NCBI RefSeq assembly: GCF_004212215.1
Contig: NZ_QVFV01000001.1
Span: 1,064,814 to 1,128,813, forward strand
Length of the DNA stretch: 64,000 nt
Reading direction: 5' to 3'
From: Leptolyngbya iicbica LK
GTDB taxonomy: Bacteria > Cyanobacteriota > Cyanobacteriia > Phormidesmidales > Phormidesmidaceae
The position numbers and the translations under genes were made by a program. Below the pieces are notes generated by a model that saw only the letters and a list, made by a program, of their open reading frames with translations, made no database searches and was not told the origin of the DNA. Shown one piece after another: positions 25,552 to 34,643 of the stretch; the stretch's first letter is position 1; each line of letters opens with the position of its first letter.

Positions 25552-26193
25552 ATGGCAACCCCCGCTGCTGAAGCCCTACCGATCGCTCCTGGAGAAAATC
25601 GAGTCGCTTTTCAGGGGATGGATTGGGTTGCCTATCAGCAAATGAAAGCCCTGCTCAACGAACGTACACGGGCACGGCTCACCTACGATCGCGGCACCCT
25701 CGAAATTACGATGCCTTCAGAACTGCACGAGTTTTATGCCCGCCTGATCGAGCGCTTCATCGTCATTCTGGTCGTAGAACTGGGCCTAAAAATCAAGACC
25801 CTCGGCTCAACGACGCTCGATCGCGAAGACTTAGAGCGAGGAGCCGAACCCGACAATGGCTACTACATCCAACATCAGCCTCAAGTCGCCGGACGTCCGA
25901 TCAATTTAGATACCGACCCGCCGCCCGATCTAGTGGTGGAAGTCGATATCAACCATACCGACATTGACAAAAACGCCCTCTACGCAACAATGGGTGTTCC
26001 TGAATTTTGGCGATTCAATGGCAAAGTTTGGCACATTTACCAGCTAGAAAATGGGGCGTATGCGGAGCGCGATCGCTCCCCCACTTTCCCAATCATCTCC
26101 AAAGACGAACTTTACCAATTCCTCGCTACCTGCCAGCAAAACGAAGTAGAAGCAGAACTGAACTTGCGATCGTGGCTAAGAGAGTTGTCATAG
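25552..26193 (+). CDS. Uma2 family (DUF820) putative endonuclease
   Basis: The 213-residue protein is of the Uma2 family, a PD-(D/E)XK nuclease-fold group expanded in cyanobacteria. The family layout is visible: RLTYDRGTLEITMPSELHE, PDNGYYIQHQP, then PPDLVVEVDINHTDIDKNAL with the catalytic D and E, and YATMGVPEFWRFNGK. Its biological role is not established. ATG 25552 is preferred to a TTG at 25540. It stands alone between the gltD terminator and the convergent pentapeptide gene. Confidence 0.88.
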   Translation: MATPAAEALPIAPGENRVAFQGMDWVAYQQMKALLNERTRARLTYDRGTLEITMPSELHEFYARLIERFIVILVVELGLKIKTLGSTTLDREDLERGAEPDNGYYIQHQPQVAGRPINLDTDPPPDLVVEVDINHTDIDKNALYATMGVPEFWRFNGKVWHIYQLENGAYAERDRSPTFPIISKDELYQFLATCQQNEVEAELNLRSWLRELS

Positions 26194-26281
26194 AAAGCGC
26201 AAATTTACGAGCAGCATCGAACTGCAACAGCAATCCGCACACCGTAGATTGATAAAACGCTTTGGGCAGCTAGATTTGAAG

Positions 26282-27391
26282 CTACTCAATGCCGAGCTGT
26301 TGCTTTAGCACTTCAGGGATGTTGCGAGCCTTGGCAACTTCTTCAGGGACAGGCCACTGAGTGTTCTTATTCCACCGAATATCTCGGAGGTTGGTACGGA
26401 CGAGTTTTGTACCGCTGAGGTTAGTATCGATGAGGCTTGCAAAACTGAGATTAGCACCTTCGAGGTAGGCATCGCCGAGATTAGCGCCTTCGAGGTTGGC
26501 ATGGTTGAGGTTGGCATGGCGGAGGTTGGCACAGATGATATCGGCACCGTTGAGCTTGGCAACGCTGAGGTTAGCAACGCTGAGGTTAGCAACGCTGAGG
26601 TTGGTACCACCGAGATCAGCACCGTCAAAGTAGGCACCTTCGAGGTCGGCACCTTCGAGATTGGCATCGCCGAGGTAAGCACCCCGTAACCAGGCATAAC
26701 TTAGATTGGCATCGCGCAGATCGGCATGGCTAAGGTATGCATTTATGAGATTTGTACCGCAGAGATCGGCGTCGCGCAGATCAGCATCACTCAAATTCAT
26801 CTTGGCTTTACCAATAACTTCAGTCTCTATCAGAAAACGAACAACATTCCCCTTCCTTACGCCGTCGTGTTCAAACCGTCTCAGGATAGACAGAGTTCGA
26901 GCCCGAATCACGTCGACAGCGGCGGCTAATAATTCTTTTTCTTCAAAGGTTAAGGACTTAGCTTGAATAGATTGAATTGTTTTAAGGAGCTCTTCTGATT
27001 GATCTTTACTCTTCTTTGTTCGTGGATAAGCTTTAGAAGCGATGGCTAATAGGTTCTTATCCACCAAAAGCACTGAAATGCGGTCGAAGTAAGTTTGCAG
27101 GATTTCTTCTTTCTCTTCATCTGCTGCACGTTTCTGTTGTTGGCGTTGAAGAACGTAGCCAAGGATGGCTAGCGATAGCGGGACGCCTATTAACCCAAGC
27201 CAGTCCCAGAATGTTTTCCCCAGTAAGTAGCATCTTTCCAGATTCGCTGAGGTGACACATTCCCTAACACCAGGAGCATCAAAAAAGAAGCCTAAGCCCG
27301 CTGCTATCAATAGAGCTGTTAGGGCCAGCGCCCCATACTTCCACCGCCCCTTTGACTTCCAATATTGGATGAGTTGTTCGCGAGTAGGCAT
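26282..27391 (-). CDS. Membrane-anchored pentapeptide repeat protein
   Basis: The 369-residue protein has two N-terminal membrane helices (about residues 20-37 and 60-82), a helical cytoplasmic-type region of about 110 residues, and a pentapeptide-repeat domain from about residue 195 to 345. The repeats fit A(D/N)LxX, for example LSDADLRDADLCGTNL and NLEGANLGDAYLEGANL, and should form a right-handed quadrilateral beta-helix. The three tandem NLSVA units are the most regular part. Such proteins are abundant in cyanobacteria and mostly of unknown function; a scaffold role at the membrane is a guess. It is convergent with the Uma2 gene. Confidence 0.88.
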   Translation of the reverse strand: MPTREQLIQYWKSKGRWKYGALALTALLIAAGLGFFFDAPGVRECVTSANLERCYLLGKTFWDWLGLIGVPLSLAILGYVLQRQQQKRAADEEKEEILQTYFDRISVLLVDKNLLAIASKAYPRTKKSKDQSEELLKTIQSIQAKSLTFEEKELLAAAVDVIRARTLSILRRFEHDGVRKGNVVRFLIETEVIGKAKMNLSDADLRDADLCGTNLINAYLSHADLRDANLSYAWLRGAYLGDANLEGADLEGAYFDGADLGGTNLSVANLSVANLSVAKLNGADIICANLRHANLNHANLEGANLGDAYLEGANLSFASLIDTNLSGTKLVRTNLRDIRWNKNTQWPVPEEVAKARNIPEVLKQQLGIE

Positions 27392-27507
27392 TCTAGAACA
27401 TCAATTCTGGCTTTCCTATTAAAGCCTTTGCACTCTGACCTTGTATGTAAGACGCTTTAAAACAAAACTCGCATGGTACGGAGTGCAAAATGCAGTCCGA
27501 GATGGAC

Positions 27508-27539
27508 CCTGAAGGTATCTATGCCTGAAGGTATCTATG
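27508..27539. repeat. 16-bp tandem duplication
   Basis: CCTGAAGGTATCTATG occurs twice in direct succession in the 215-base gap between oplA and the pentapeptide gene. No function is apparent. Confidence 0.7.
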
Positions 27540-27606
27540 GTAGAGACGCCCCCTACCTTCTCGCTTCATTTGGCTGAGGGCGATCGCCCTTGCCTCTTTA
27601 CTGCGC

Positions 27607-30600
27607 TTATGAGCTAACGGTACTCATCTCCAACTCTCCATAGCCGCCGCCGCCAGGAGTTTCGATAATGAGGGAGTCTCCAGCAGCGACCTCAACCTGA
27701 TCTTGTCCTTCCAACATCATTTCGGAGCCGTCGGCTTTAACCAGGTGATTGCGCCCGATCGCGCCCGGTTCTCCCCCCGCGAGGCCGAAAGGGGCAACGG
27801 TGCGGTGACTGGAGAGAATTGATGCGGTCATAGGTTCGCGGAATTGGAGGCTGCGGCAGATGCCGTGTCCGCCCCGGTGCTGACCGGCGCCACCGCTGCC
27901 CTGACGGATCTCGAAGCGATCGACGAGGACGGGATAGCGCCACTCCAGCACTTCGGGGTCAGTGAGGCGGGAGTTGGTCATGTGGGTGTGGACGGCGTCG
28001 GTGCCGTCGAAGTCAGGCCCCGCACCCGAACCGCCGCAGATGGTTTCGTAATATTGGTAGCGATCGTTGCCAAAGGTCAGGTTGTTCATCGTGCCCTGGG
28101 AACCCGCCATCACCCCGAGCGCTCCGTACAGCGCATCGACGATCGCCTGCGACACCTCCACATTGCCCGCCACCACTGCCGCAGGCGGTTGGGGATTCAG
28201 CAGCGAGCCTTCCGGAATGATGATGTGCAGCGGCTTGAGGCAGCCCGCATTCAGCGGAATGTCGTCATCCACCAACGTGCGGAAGACGTACAGCACCGCC
28301 GCTTTACACACAGCAGCGGGGGCGTTGAAGTTGCTCGATCGCTGCGCTGATGTTCCCGTAAAGTCAATGATGGCGCTGCGGTCTGCCGCATCGATGGCGA
28401 TCGTGACCTGAATCTCGCTGCCATCATCCAGCGGATAGGTGAAAGAACCGGGGGAGAGGCGATCGATCACCCGCCGCACACAGTCCTCGGCGTTGTTCTG
28501 CACATGGCCCATGTAGGCTTGCACCGTGTCGAGTCCCTGGTGTTCCGCCATCCGACGCAGTTCCTCCACACCTTTTACGTTGGCAGCAATTTGGGCCTGC
28601 AAATCCGCGATGTTCTGATCGACATTGCGGGCGGGATAGGGGGCTCCGGTGAGCAGTTCTCGCAACTCCCGTTCCCGAAACTTCCCCTGATCCACTAGCA
28701 AGAAGTTATCGATGAGCACGCCTTCTTCCTCCAAAGTGCGACTCTGGGGAGGCATGGAGCCAGGGGTGATGCCGCCGATGTCGGCGTGGTGTCCGCGAGA
28801 GGCGACGTAGAAGTGGGGAGTGGGGGGGTGGGAGGGTGGCTGGGTGGCTGGGTGATGGGGTGATGGGGGAGATGAGGTGGGTGGGGTGAGTTTTGAATTT
28901 TGGATTTTGAATTTTGAATTTAAAAAGACGGGGGTGATGACGGTGACGTCGGGCAGGTGGGTGCCGCCGTTGTAGGGGTTGTTGAGGGCGTAGACGTCGC
29001 CGGGGCGGAGGGTGTCGCCTTTGGCGCGGATCAGTCTCTGGACGCTTTCGCCCATTGAACCCAGGTGAACGGGAATGTGGGGGGCGTTGGCGACGAGTTG
29101 GCCTTCGGCATCGAAGATGGCGCAGGAGAAGTCGAGGCGTTCTTTGATGTTGACGGAGGTGCTGGTGTTTTGCAGGGTGACGCCCATTTCTTCGGCGATC
29201 GCCCGGAACAGATTGTTGAAGATTTCCAGGCGGACGGGATCGGGTAGTGGGGTGGTGGGGTCGTGTAGGGGCGAGGCATTCTCGCGACTACCTTTCGGAT
29301 TGGCCGCAGACGTTATTTCGAGAATGCCTCGCCCGTACGGGGTTGGAGATGCCGAGAATACCTCGCCCGTACGGGGTATGGATTGTGTTAACACCAACGC
29401 GCCGAGGTCGGTGAAGGTGGCGTGCCAATGAGGTTCGATCGCGTTGGTGCCGGTGGCTTCGATGATCAGGGCGGGGCCGGGGAGGGTGTCGCCGGGGCAG
29501 AGGTCGTCGCGGTGGTAGATGGGGGTGTCGTGCCAGCGATCGCCCATGTAAACGGGAACGGTGGCTTTGGGCAGGAGCGGCGTTTCCCGCTGGCGGGTGA
29601 GGCGGGGTTCTGCGGGTACGTCGGTTTGGCCCACGACTTCGACAGAAACGCTGTCCACAATCAGGGCTTTGTCGGGCTGGGCAAACCCGTAGCGCTGGCG
29701 GTGCAGGTCGGCAAAGGCGGCGGCCATTTCGGGTTGGGTGCCGTAGGGGACGATCAGTGGCGCATCGGTGCCGACATACTTCAGGTGAACGCGGGGCAGG
29801 ACTTCCACGCCAGGTTGGGAGGCGAGGGGAGTGGCGTCAACATTGACGGGGATGCCTTGCTGCTCCAGTTCTTCCAGGCCAGACCGGGCGAGTTCGGTGA
29901 GGACGGTTTCGAGTTCGGTGAGGGTTTCGAGTTGCAGGGGCAGTTCCAGCGATCGCTCCCGCAATGCCCGAATATCCGCCAGGCCCATGCCGTAGGCCGA
30001 CAGCACTCCCGCGTAGGGATGGATGAAGATCTCGCTCATGCCGAGGGCTTCGGCAATTTGGCAGGCGTGTTGTCCCCCCGCGCCACCGAAACAGCAGAGG
30101 GTGTACTCCGCCACGTCGTAGCCCCGCTGCACCGAGATTTTCTTGATGGCGTTGGCCATTTTTTCGACGGCGATCGCGAGGAATCCGGCGGCGACGGCTT
30201 CGGGCGATCGCGTGTCGCCTGTGGACTGGTGGATGCGATCGGCCAGTTCCGTGAACTGCGCTTTCACCCCCTCGGCATCCAGGGGCAAGTCGCCGTTCGG
30301 CCCAAACACCTGAGGGAAGAAATCGGGCTGGAGTTTGCCCAGCATTACGTTGCAGTCCGTCACCGCCAGCGGTCCGCCGTTACGGTAGCAGGCAGGCCCC
30401 GGATATGCCCCGGCAGAATCTGGCCCGACCCGATAGCGGCTGCCGTCAAAGTGCAGCACCGATCCGCCCCCCGCCGCGACGGTGTGAATCGCCATCATCG
30501 GCGATCGCAGCCGCACTCCCGCCACTTCGGTTTCAAAGGTGCGCTCGTACTCCCCGTTGAAGTGAGACACATCGGTGGAAGTGCCGCCCATGTCAAAGCC

Positions 30601-31545
30601 GATGATGTTCTGAAATCCCGCCCGCAGGCTGGTTTGCACCGCGCCGACAATGCCCCCCGCTGGTCCGGAGAGGATGCTGTCCTTGCCCTGGAAGAGGGCC
30701 GCGTCGGTGAGGCCGCCGTTGGACTGCATGAACATCAGGCGGGTGGGGGAGTAGGAGGGTGGATGGGTAGGTGGGGTGGGTGAGGGGAGTTTTGAATTTT
30801 GTAGGGCTTTGCCCTTCCCGAAGGGTATTTTGAATTTTGAATTTTGAATTAAAGCGCTGGCAATGCGATCGACGTAGCGGCGCAGGATGGGTGACAGGTA
30901 GGCATCGACGACGGTGGTGTCGCCGCGGCTGACGAGTTTCATCAGGGGGCTGACTTGGTGGGAGACGGAGATTTGGGTGAAGCCGACTTGGTGGGCGAGG
31001 TCGGCGACGCGCTGTTCGTGGGTGGGGTAGCGGTAGCCATGCATGAGGACGATCGCGCAGGCTCTGATTCCGTTGTCGTAGGCTTCCTGAAGTTGTTGAA
31101 CTAACGCGGGCTCGGAGTCAGGGGTGAGGGGTTGCAAGATTTCGCCGTGGGCGTCGATGCGTTCGGGCACGCCGATGACGCGCTCGTAAAGCATTTCGGG
31201 AAGTTCGATGTGGCGGGCAAAGATGTCGGGGCGGTTTTGGTAGCCGATGCGGAGGGCATCCTGGAAGCCGTCGGTGATCACGAGGAGGGTGCGATCGCCT
31301 TTCCGTTCCAGTAGCGCGTTGGTGGCGACGGTGGTACCCATCTTCAGCGCGGCAATTTCCTCAGCGGGAATAGGATCTTCCGTCGCCAGTCCTATCAGGT
31401 CGCGGATGCCTTGCAGGGGGGCGTCGGGGTAGCGATCGGGGTTTTCCGACAGCAGCTTATGGACGACGAGTCGCCCATCCGGTCGCCGCGCCACAATATC
31501 GGTAAAGGTGCCACCGCGATCGATCCAAAACTGCCACCGTCCCAT
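27607..31545 (-). CDS. oplA: 5-oxoprolinase (fused HyuA-HyuB hydantoinase type)
   Basis: OplA hydrolyses 5-oxo-L-proline to glutamate with ATP. Both halves are fused: the HyuA-like half begins [20 protein letters not shown] and has [13 protein letters not shown] and [20 protein letters not shown]; the HyuB-like half has [34 protein letters not shown] and PGGGGYGE at the end. At 1312 residues it is longer than the roughly 1200-1250 usual for the family. The excess lies in three low-complexity inserts near residues 230-268, 720-763 and 873-910, each made from repeat DNA in frame. The inserts sit at surface-loop or linker positions and the motifs around them are intact, so the enzyme is probably active. 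The gene is monocistronic. Confidence 0.93.
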   Translation of the reverse strand: MGRWQFWIDRGGTFTDIVARRPDGRLVVHKLLSENPDRYPDAPLQGIRDLIGLATEDPIPAEEIAALKMGTTVATNALLERKGDRTLLVITDGFQDALRIGYQNRPDIFARHIELPEMLYERVIGVPERIDAHGEILQPLTPDSEPALVQQLQEAYDNGIRACAIVLMHGYRYPTHEQRVADLAHQVGFTQISVSHQVSPLMKLVSRGDTTVVDAYLSPILRRYVDRIASALIQNSKFKIPFGKGKALQNSKLPSPTPPTHPPSYSPTRLMFMQSNGGLTDAALFQGKDSILSGPAGGIVGAVQTSLRAGFQNIIGFDMGGTSTDVSHFNGEYERTFETEVAGVRLRSPMMAIHTVAAGGGSVLHFDGSRYRVGPDSAGAYPGPACYRNGGPLAVTDCNVMLGKLQPDFFPQVFGPNGDLPLDAEGVKAQFTELADRIHQSTGDTRSPEAVAAGFLAIAVEKMANAIKKISVQRGYDVAEYTLCCFGGAGGQHACQIAEALGMSEIFIHPYAGVLSAYGMGLADIRALRERSLELPLQLETLTELETVLTELARSGLEELEQQGIPVNVDATPLASQPGVEVLPRVHLKYVGTDAPLIVPYGTQPEMAAAFADLHRQRYGFAQPDKALIVDSVSVEVVGQTDVPAEPRLTRQRETPLLPKATVPVYMGDRWHDTPIYHRDDLCPGDTLPGPALIIEATGTNAIEPHWHATFTDLGALVLTQSIPRTGEVFSASPTPYGRGILEITSAANPKGSRENASPLHDPTTPLPDPVRLEIFNNLFRAIAEEMGVTLQNTSTSVNIKERLDFSCAIFDAEGQLVANAPHIPVHLGSMGESVQRLIRAKGDTLRPGDVYALNNPYNGGTHLPDVTVITPVFLNSKFKIQNSKLTPPTSSPPSPHHPATQPPSHPPTPHFYVASRGHHADIGGITPGSMPPQSRTLEEEGVLIDNFLLVDQGKFRERELRELLTGAPYPARNVDQNIADLQAQIAANVKGVEELRRMAEHQGLDTVQAYMGHVQNNAEDCVRRVIDRLSPGSFTYPLDDGSEIQVTIAIDAADRSAIIDFTGTSAQRSSNFNAPAAVCKAAVLYVFRTLVDDDIPLNAGCLKPLHIIIPEGSLLNPQPPAAVVAGNVEVSQAIVDALYGALGVMAGSQGTMNNLTFGNDRYQYYETICGGSGAGPDFDGTDAVHTHMTNSRLTDPEVLEWRYPVLVDRFEIRQGSGGAGQHRGGHGICRSLQFREPMTASILSSHRTVAPFGLAGGEPGAIGRNHLVKADGSEMMLEGQDQVEVAAGDSLIIETPGGGGYGELEMSTVSS
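28815..28925. repeat. G-rich tract plus TTTTGAATT tandem repeats inside oplA
   Basis: A stretch of GGGTGG/GGGTGATG units is followed by three or four tandem TTTTGAATT-like units. It is read in frame on the minus strand as [11 protein letters not shown] followed by a proline/serine/threonine/histidine run, inserted between TPVFL and FYVASRGHH of the HyuB half. Confidence 0.8.
29265..29377. repeat. Inverted repeat with doubled right arm inside oplA
   Basis: The left arm GTAGGGGCGAGGCATTCTCG (29265-29284) pairs with 29319-29338 with one mismatch. The right arm with its extension, CGAGAAT(G/A)CCTCGCCCGTAC plus GGGGT, is repeated at 29353-29377 with a 34-base period. It is read in frame in the linker between the HyuA and HyuB halves. 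The same arm recurs at 31685-31757. Confidence 0.88.
30740..30850. repeat. Second G-rich/TTTTGAATT insertion inside oplA
   Basis: GGGTGG-type units are followed by TTTTGAATT repeats interrupted by a small palindromic unit, GTAGGGCTTTGCCCTTCCCG with AAGGGTA. It is read in frame on the minus strand as [19 protein letters not shown] and a [15 protein letters not shown] run, inserted before [12 protein letters not shown] of the HyuA half. Confidence 0.8.
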
Positions 31546-31684
31546 ATGATCAAGCCCCAGAATCCAACACCATCAGTGTGATCATTATTGGTCAATTTCT
31601 GGGAAGCCGGGGCAATTTACCATCGAGGCGATTGATGGCAGGCATGAACGGGTGCGATCGCCACATTGGGAGATCGATGTGATT

Positions 31685-31757
31685 GTAGGGGCGAGGCATT
31701 CTCGCAGCGCCCGACTGGGTCATACGAAACGTTATCCCGAGAATGCCTCGCCCCTAC
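31685..31757. repeat. Perfect 20-bp inverted repeat between lipoprotein gene and oplA
   Basis: GTAGGGGCGAGGCATTCTCG at 31685-31704 is matched perfectly by its reverse complement at 31738-31757 around a 33-base loop. It belongs to the same element family as the copy inside oplA at 29265. It lies just downstream of the lipoprotein gene stop and could also act as its terminator. Confidence 0.9.
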
Positions 31758-31783
31758 CAGGTGCCCCAATCCCCCGATCGCCC

Positions 31784-32455
31784 CTATTCCAAATCGTTCA
31801 ACCGAATGTCGTCGCCAGTCATATCGGTGTGGTAGACCAACATTTCGCCATTGCCCTCGACGATCGCACGCCAGCCAAAAATCGCGATCTCAGTGCAGAC
31901 GGTGTCTGGCTTAGCGATGCCCAGACAGCCATCCCACACGCGCGGTTCGGCGGCGGTCACTTGCAACTGCTGGGCCGAAATTCCGGTTTCTGTCGCAGCG
32001 AGGTCAAGCACCTTGGCAGTGATTGAAGGGGGCAGATTGTTATCGAGGGGCGATCGCCGAATGGCCGTCCCATCCGCATCGGTGCGGTAAAAGTCGCTGG
32101 TGTCGTGATGCACCACTTCAACCTGCCAGCCAGGCACCAACGCTTGCAAACAGCCTTCATCAGGCCGCCCAAGTCCCAGGCAGCCGTCGCTCCAGACTTC
32201 TTGATTAAAGCGGAGAATGCTCAGGTCACTGATCGGAAGTTGCAAGTCTGTGGCCGCTTGTTCGAGGACGCGATCGCTGACCGACGCTGGCACCATCTCA
32301 GGCGGCATTGGCTCAGTCATGCCAGAATCTTCGGAGGACTCATCAGGGATATAAGGGGGTGTCACACAAGCCGTGAACACAGTCATGCCGACGACACCCC
32401 AAACTAAAGAACGGGCTAGGCGACGGTAGCGAATTTGCCAGAATGGGGATCCCAT
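31784..32455 (-). CDS. Lipoprotein with two copies of a W-x-DGCLG domain
   Basis: The 223-residue protein has an N-terminal basic region, a hydrophobic segment and a lipobox ending VFTAC, so it should be an exported lipoprotein. Two similar domains follow: one with VWSDGCLGLGRPDEGCLQAL, GWQVEVVHH and FYRTDADGTAIR, the other with VWDGCLGIAKPDTVC, GWRAIVEGN and VYHTDMTGDDIR. Each has a pair of cysteines that could form a disulfide. ATG 32455 is chosen because AGGAGG precedes it and it gives the best signal sequence; a longer frame starts at 32509. The function is unknown; I recall this repeat mainly from cyanobacteria. Confidence 0.8.
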   Translation of the reverse strand: MGSPFWQIRYRRLARSLVWGVVGMTVFTACVTPPYIPDESSEDSGMTEPMPPEMVPASVSDRVLEQAATDLQLPISDLSILRFNQEVWSDGCLGLGRPDEGCLQALVPGWQVEVVHHDTSDFYRTDADGTAIRRSPLDNNLPPSITAKVLDLAATETGISAQQLQVTAAEPRVWDGCLGIAKPDTVCTEIAIFGWRAIVEGNGEMLVYHTDMTGDDIRLNDLE

Positions 32456-32615
32456 CAAGAGCCTCCTGAAACTAACGAGAAGCTGGGATTCTGATCGTAA
32501 TGTCAACATAGGAAAGTTTTAGCTGATTGCAAAGAACCGTATTGCAGCGTTGACGATTAATCTCTCGCCAAAGAACGCTGTTAGGTTGGCTCAATCAGTA
32601 GACCTTCTGAAGGAC

Positions 32616-32712
32616 TGGGAATTTAATTACGTGTGGACAGCCATCTCGGCTGTTCAAGCACGGGCAAGATGCGCGTTCGACAAAACTCAGACTTTATACA
32701 ATCCTGTTCTCT
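32616..32712. repeat. Dispersed ~97-bp repeat, copy A
   Basis: This segment aligns with 60179-60275 at roughly 75-80 percent identity by eye, with the shared core CGTGTGGACAGCC and TCTCGGCTG. The core contains a short hairpin, CAGCC(A/G)TCTCGGCTG. A short open frame across it (32550-32795) is not considered a gene. Confidence 0.75.
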
Positions 32713-32791
32713 CAGTAACCGTAGTTCTGTCATGTCGAGCAAAGCAACGCGAAGTCGAGACCGCTCCATCGCTGGCGGAGTTTGAAATGAG

Positions 32792-33235
32792 ATGACGTTT
32801 GACTTTCTACGGACAATTCGGTTCCAAGATACCGACGCTGCCGGGGTCGTGTACTTTGCCCGACTCTTGAGCATTTGTCATGAAGCGTATGAGGCCTCGT
32901 TGCAGGCGTCAGGCATTGATTTGAAAACGTTTTTTAGTCGGGGAGCGATCGCCGTTCCCATCACGCACACCGCTGCCGACTTTCATCGCCCGCTGCTGTG
33001 TGGGGATGAGATTATCGTACGGCTCACCCCCACCCCGACTGGGCCAGATAGCTTTGAGATTGCCTACCAAATGCTGAATGCCGGGGGTAAAAGCGCGGCG
33101 ATCGCCACCACCCGCCACGTCTGCATCGAGACGGCTACCCGTCAGCGCCATCCCCTGACGCCAGAGCTGACCCAGTGGTTGCAGCAGTGGAGCCCAACTG
33201 ACTCATCACCCACTGCCGCAACGCCGCCCGATTAA
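32792..33235 (+). CDS. menI: 1,4-dihydroxy-2-naphthoyl-CoA hydrolase
   Basis: The 147-residue protein is a hotdog-fold thioesterase of the 4-hydroxybenzoyl-CoA type. FLRTIRFQDTDAAGVVYFAR holds the catalytic aspartate, followed by HEAYEASLQASGID. In cyanobacteria the family member near men genes hydrolyses DHNA-CoA in phylloquinone synthesis, and menE, menC and menA lie next door on the other strand. ATG 32792 starts directly at the first strand. Its last 101 bases overlap the end of menE, so the two C-termini are read from opposite strands of the same DNA. Confidence 0.9.
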   Translation: MTFDFLRTIRFQDTDAAGVVYFARLLSICHEAYEASLQASGIDLKTFFSRGAIAVPITHTAADFHRPLLCGDEIIVRLTPTPTGPDSFEIAYQMLNAGGKSAAIATTRHVCIETATRQRHPLTPELTQWLQQWSPTDSSPTAATPPD

Positions 33236-34643
33236 GCTTGCCCTGGGCATTGCGCGGCAACTCTGCCCGCACTAGCCACCGCTTGGGCATTTTGTAGGGG
33301 CTGAGTTGGGCCTGGAGCGCTGATCGCAGGCGAATTTCCGGGTCTGGTTCAGTCGTGGTGATGACCGCGACCACCCGCTCTCCCCAGTCCGTATCCGGCA
33401 CCCCCAACACCGCACAATCCTGCACGAGCCCGGTCGCCAGCATGGCCGCCTCTACTTCCTGCGGCAACACCTTTTCGCCCCCGGTGAAAATCAGCGTCGT
33501 TTCCCGTCCGACCACATGGAGAAATCCGGCTGCGTCCAGATAGCCCAAGTCCCCCGTCAGCAAGGGGGATGGGATAGGAGTTGCCCCACGGGTGAGGGCG
33601 AGGGAGGAGGCCGCGATCGCAATCCGACCCACTTGCTGAGACGGTAACGGGTCGCCCGCCTCATCCAGAATGCTCAGGTGGGCATGGGGCAGCGATCGAC
33701 CACTGCCAGCGTGACCCGCCAGAAATTCCTGGGGTAGCAGGGTCGCGACTTGCGAAGCGGTTTCGGTCATGCCGTAGGTGGGGGCGAGGGGCAATTGTCG
33801 ATGCCGCGCCGTTTGGAGCAGGCTCGGCCAGGGGGGCGCACCGCCCAGCAAGATCGCGGTGAATTGTCGCAGCCAGGGCGTGAAATCGTGATCGCTCGCC
33901 AGCAACCGCTGCAACTGCGTCGGCACAAGAGAGAGAAATGAGGGATCCGTCAGAGGCTCGATATCCTGAGCTGCCAGCAGTTCACGAAAAGGCTGAATCA
34001 CCAACCGCCCGCCCGACAGCAGACACCGCATCGCCTGCATCAACCCGCTGACGTGATATAGCGGCAGTAAACAGTAGGCGTTGGTGCGATCGCAGTCAAA
34101 ATGTCGGCAAAATCCCCATACCGACGCCGCCAGGGTCTCCCAGGTATGAGTGGCAAATTGGATGTTGCCCGAGGAGCCGCCTGTGGGGATGTGGAGAGTG
34201 GTGGTTGGGGAGCTAGGGAGCTGGGGAGCTGGGGAGCTAGGTGGTGGAGAAAGTGAGGTTGGTGAGGAAAGTGGGATTGGTGAAGTGTCTTGAAGTTGTT
34301 GCCTGTTATTTTTTTCCTGTTGCCGTGAGCGCAGGATGGCGGTGGGGACGGTGCCGATCACGAGATCGGGCTGGCATTGGGCGGCGACCTGTGACCATTC
34401 CTGAGTGCCCCACTGGGGGTTAGCGAGCCAGATGCGGCAGGGCCGTTGCGCGGCGGCGAAAAATGCTGCTAAAAGCCGAATGGGATCGGGTTCTGCCAGC
34501 AACAGGTCACGGGGCTGGGTGTGCTGTAGCTGATGTTGCCATTGGGCGAGCTGTGGCCAGAAGGTATCGGCTCCGGCTGCCACCAGCCAGGGTTCGCCCC
34601 ATCGCCGCTGCAAAATTTCACTGGGGGTCATAGCTGTGCCCAT
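33135..34643 (-). CDS. menE: 2-succinylbenzoate-CoA ligase
   Basis: MenE activates o-succinylbenzoate with ATP and CoA in phylloquinone synthesis. The adenylate-forming motifs are IPTGGSSGNIQFA (phosphate loop), YGMTETASQVATL, TGDLGYLDAAGFLHVVGRET and the C-terminal lysine region RNAQGKLNRAAL. An insert of about 40 residues, rich in proline and serine, sits right before the phosphate loop. ATG 34643 is preceded by GAGG; ATG 34631, which forms an ATGA overlap with the menC stop, is an equally possible start. The coding end runs 101 bases into menI. It is the third gene of menA-menC-menE. Confidence 0.92.
   Translation of the reverse strand: MGTAMTPSEILQRRWGEPWLVAAGADTFWPQLAQWQHQLQHTQPRDLLLAEPDPIRLLAAFFAAAQRPCRIWLANPQWGTQEWSQVAAQCQPDLVIGTVPTAILRSRQQEKNNRQQLQDTSPIPLSSPTSLSPPPSSPAPQLPSSPTTTLHIPTGGSSGNIQFATHTWETLAASVWGFCRHFDCDRTNAYCLLPLYHVSGLMQAMRCLLSGGRLVIQPFRELLAAQDIEPLTDPSFLSLVPTQLQRLLASDHDFTPWLRQFTAILLGGAPPWPSLLQTARHRQLPLAPTYGMTETASQVATLLPQEFLAGHAGSGRSLPHAHLSILDEAGDPLPSQQVGRIAIAASSLALTRGATPIPSPLLTGDLGYLDAAGFLHVVGRETTLIFTGGEKVLPQEVEAAMLATGLVQDCAVLGVPDTDWGERVVAVITTTEPDPEIRLRSALQAQLSPYKMPKRWLVRAELPRNAQGKLNRAALRQWVMSQLGSTAATTGSALASGDGADG
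34200..34325. repeat. GGGAGCTG tandem-like insertion inside menE
   Basis: Four or so GGGAGCT(A/G)G units in a row, then GGTGGAG/AAGTGAGG-type units and a T-rich stretch, are read in frame as a low-complexity segment such as SSPTSLSPPPSSPAPQLPSS. It resembles the C-rich tract at 39110-39230 and the G-rich inserts in oplA. Confidence 0.75.

Noticed and set aside
26501-26689. Regular 5-residue repeats on the plus strand, and a CRISPR-like look of the 15-base periodicity
   Set aside because: The periodicity comes from the pentapeptide-repeat gene on the minus strand; unit length and lack of spacers exclude CRISPR.
29422-30783. 453-residue plus-strand frame inside oplA
   Set aside because: It is antisense to oplA, whose motifs are clear; the shadow has no recognisable content.
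32550-32795. Short frame before menI
   Set aside because: It lies across the dispersed repeat, has no homologue I recognise, and its second copy at 60179 is not open in the same way.
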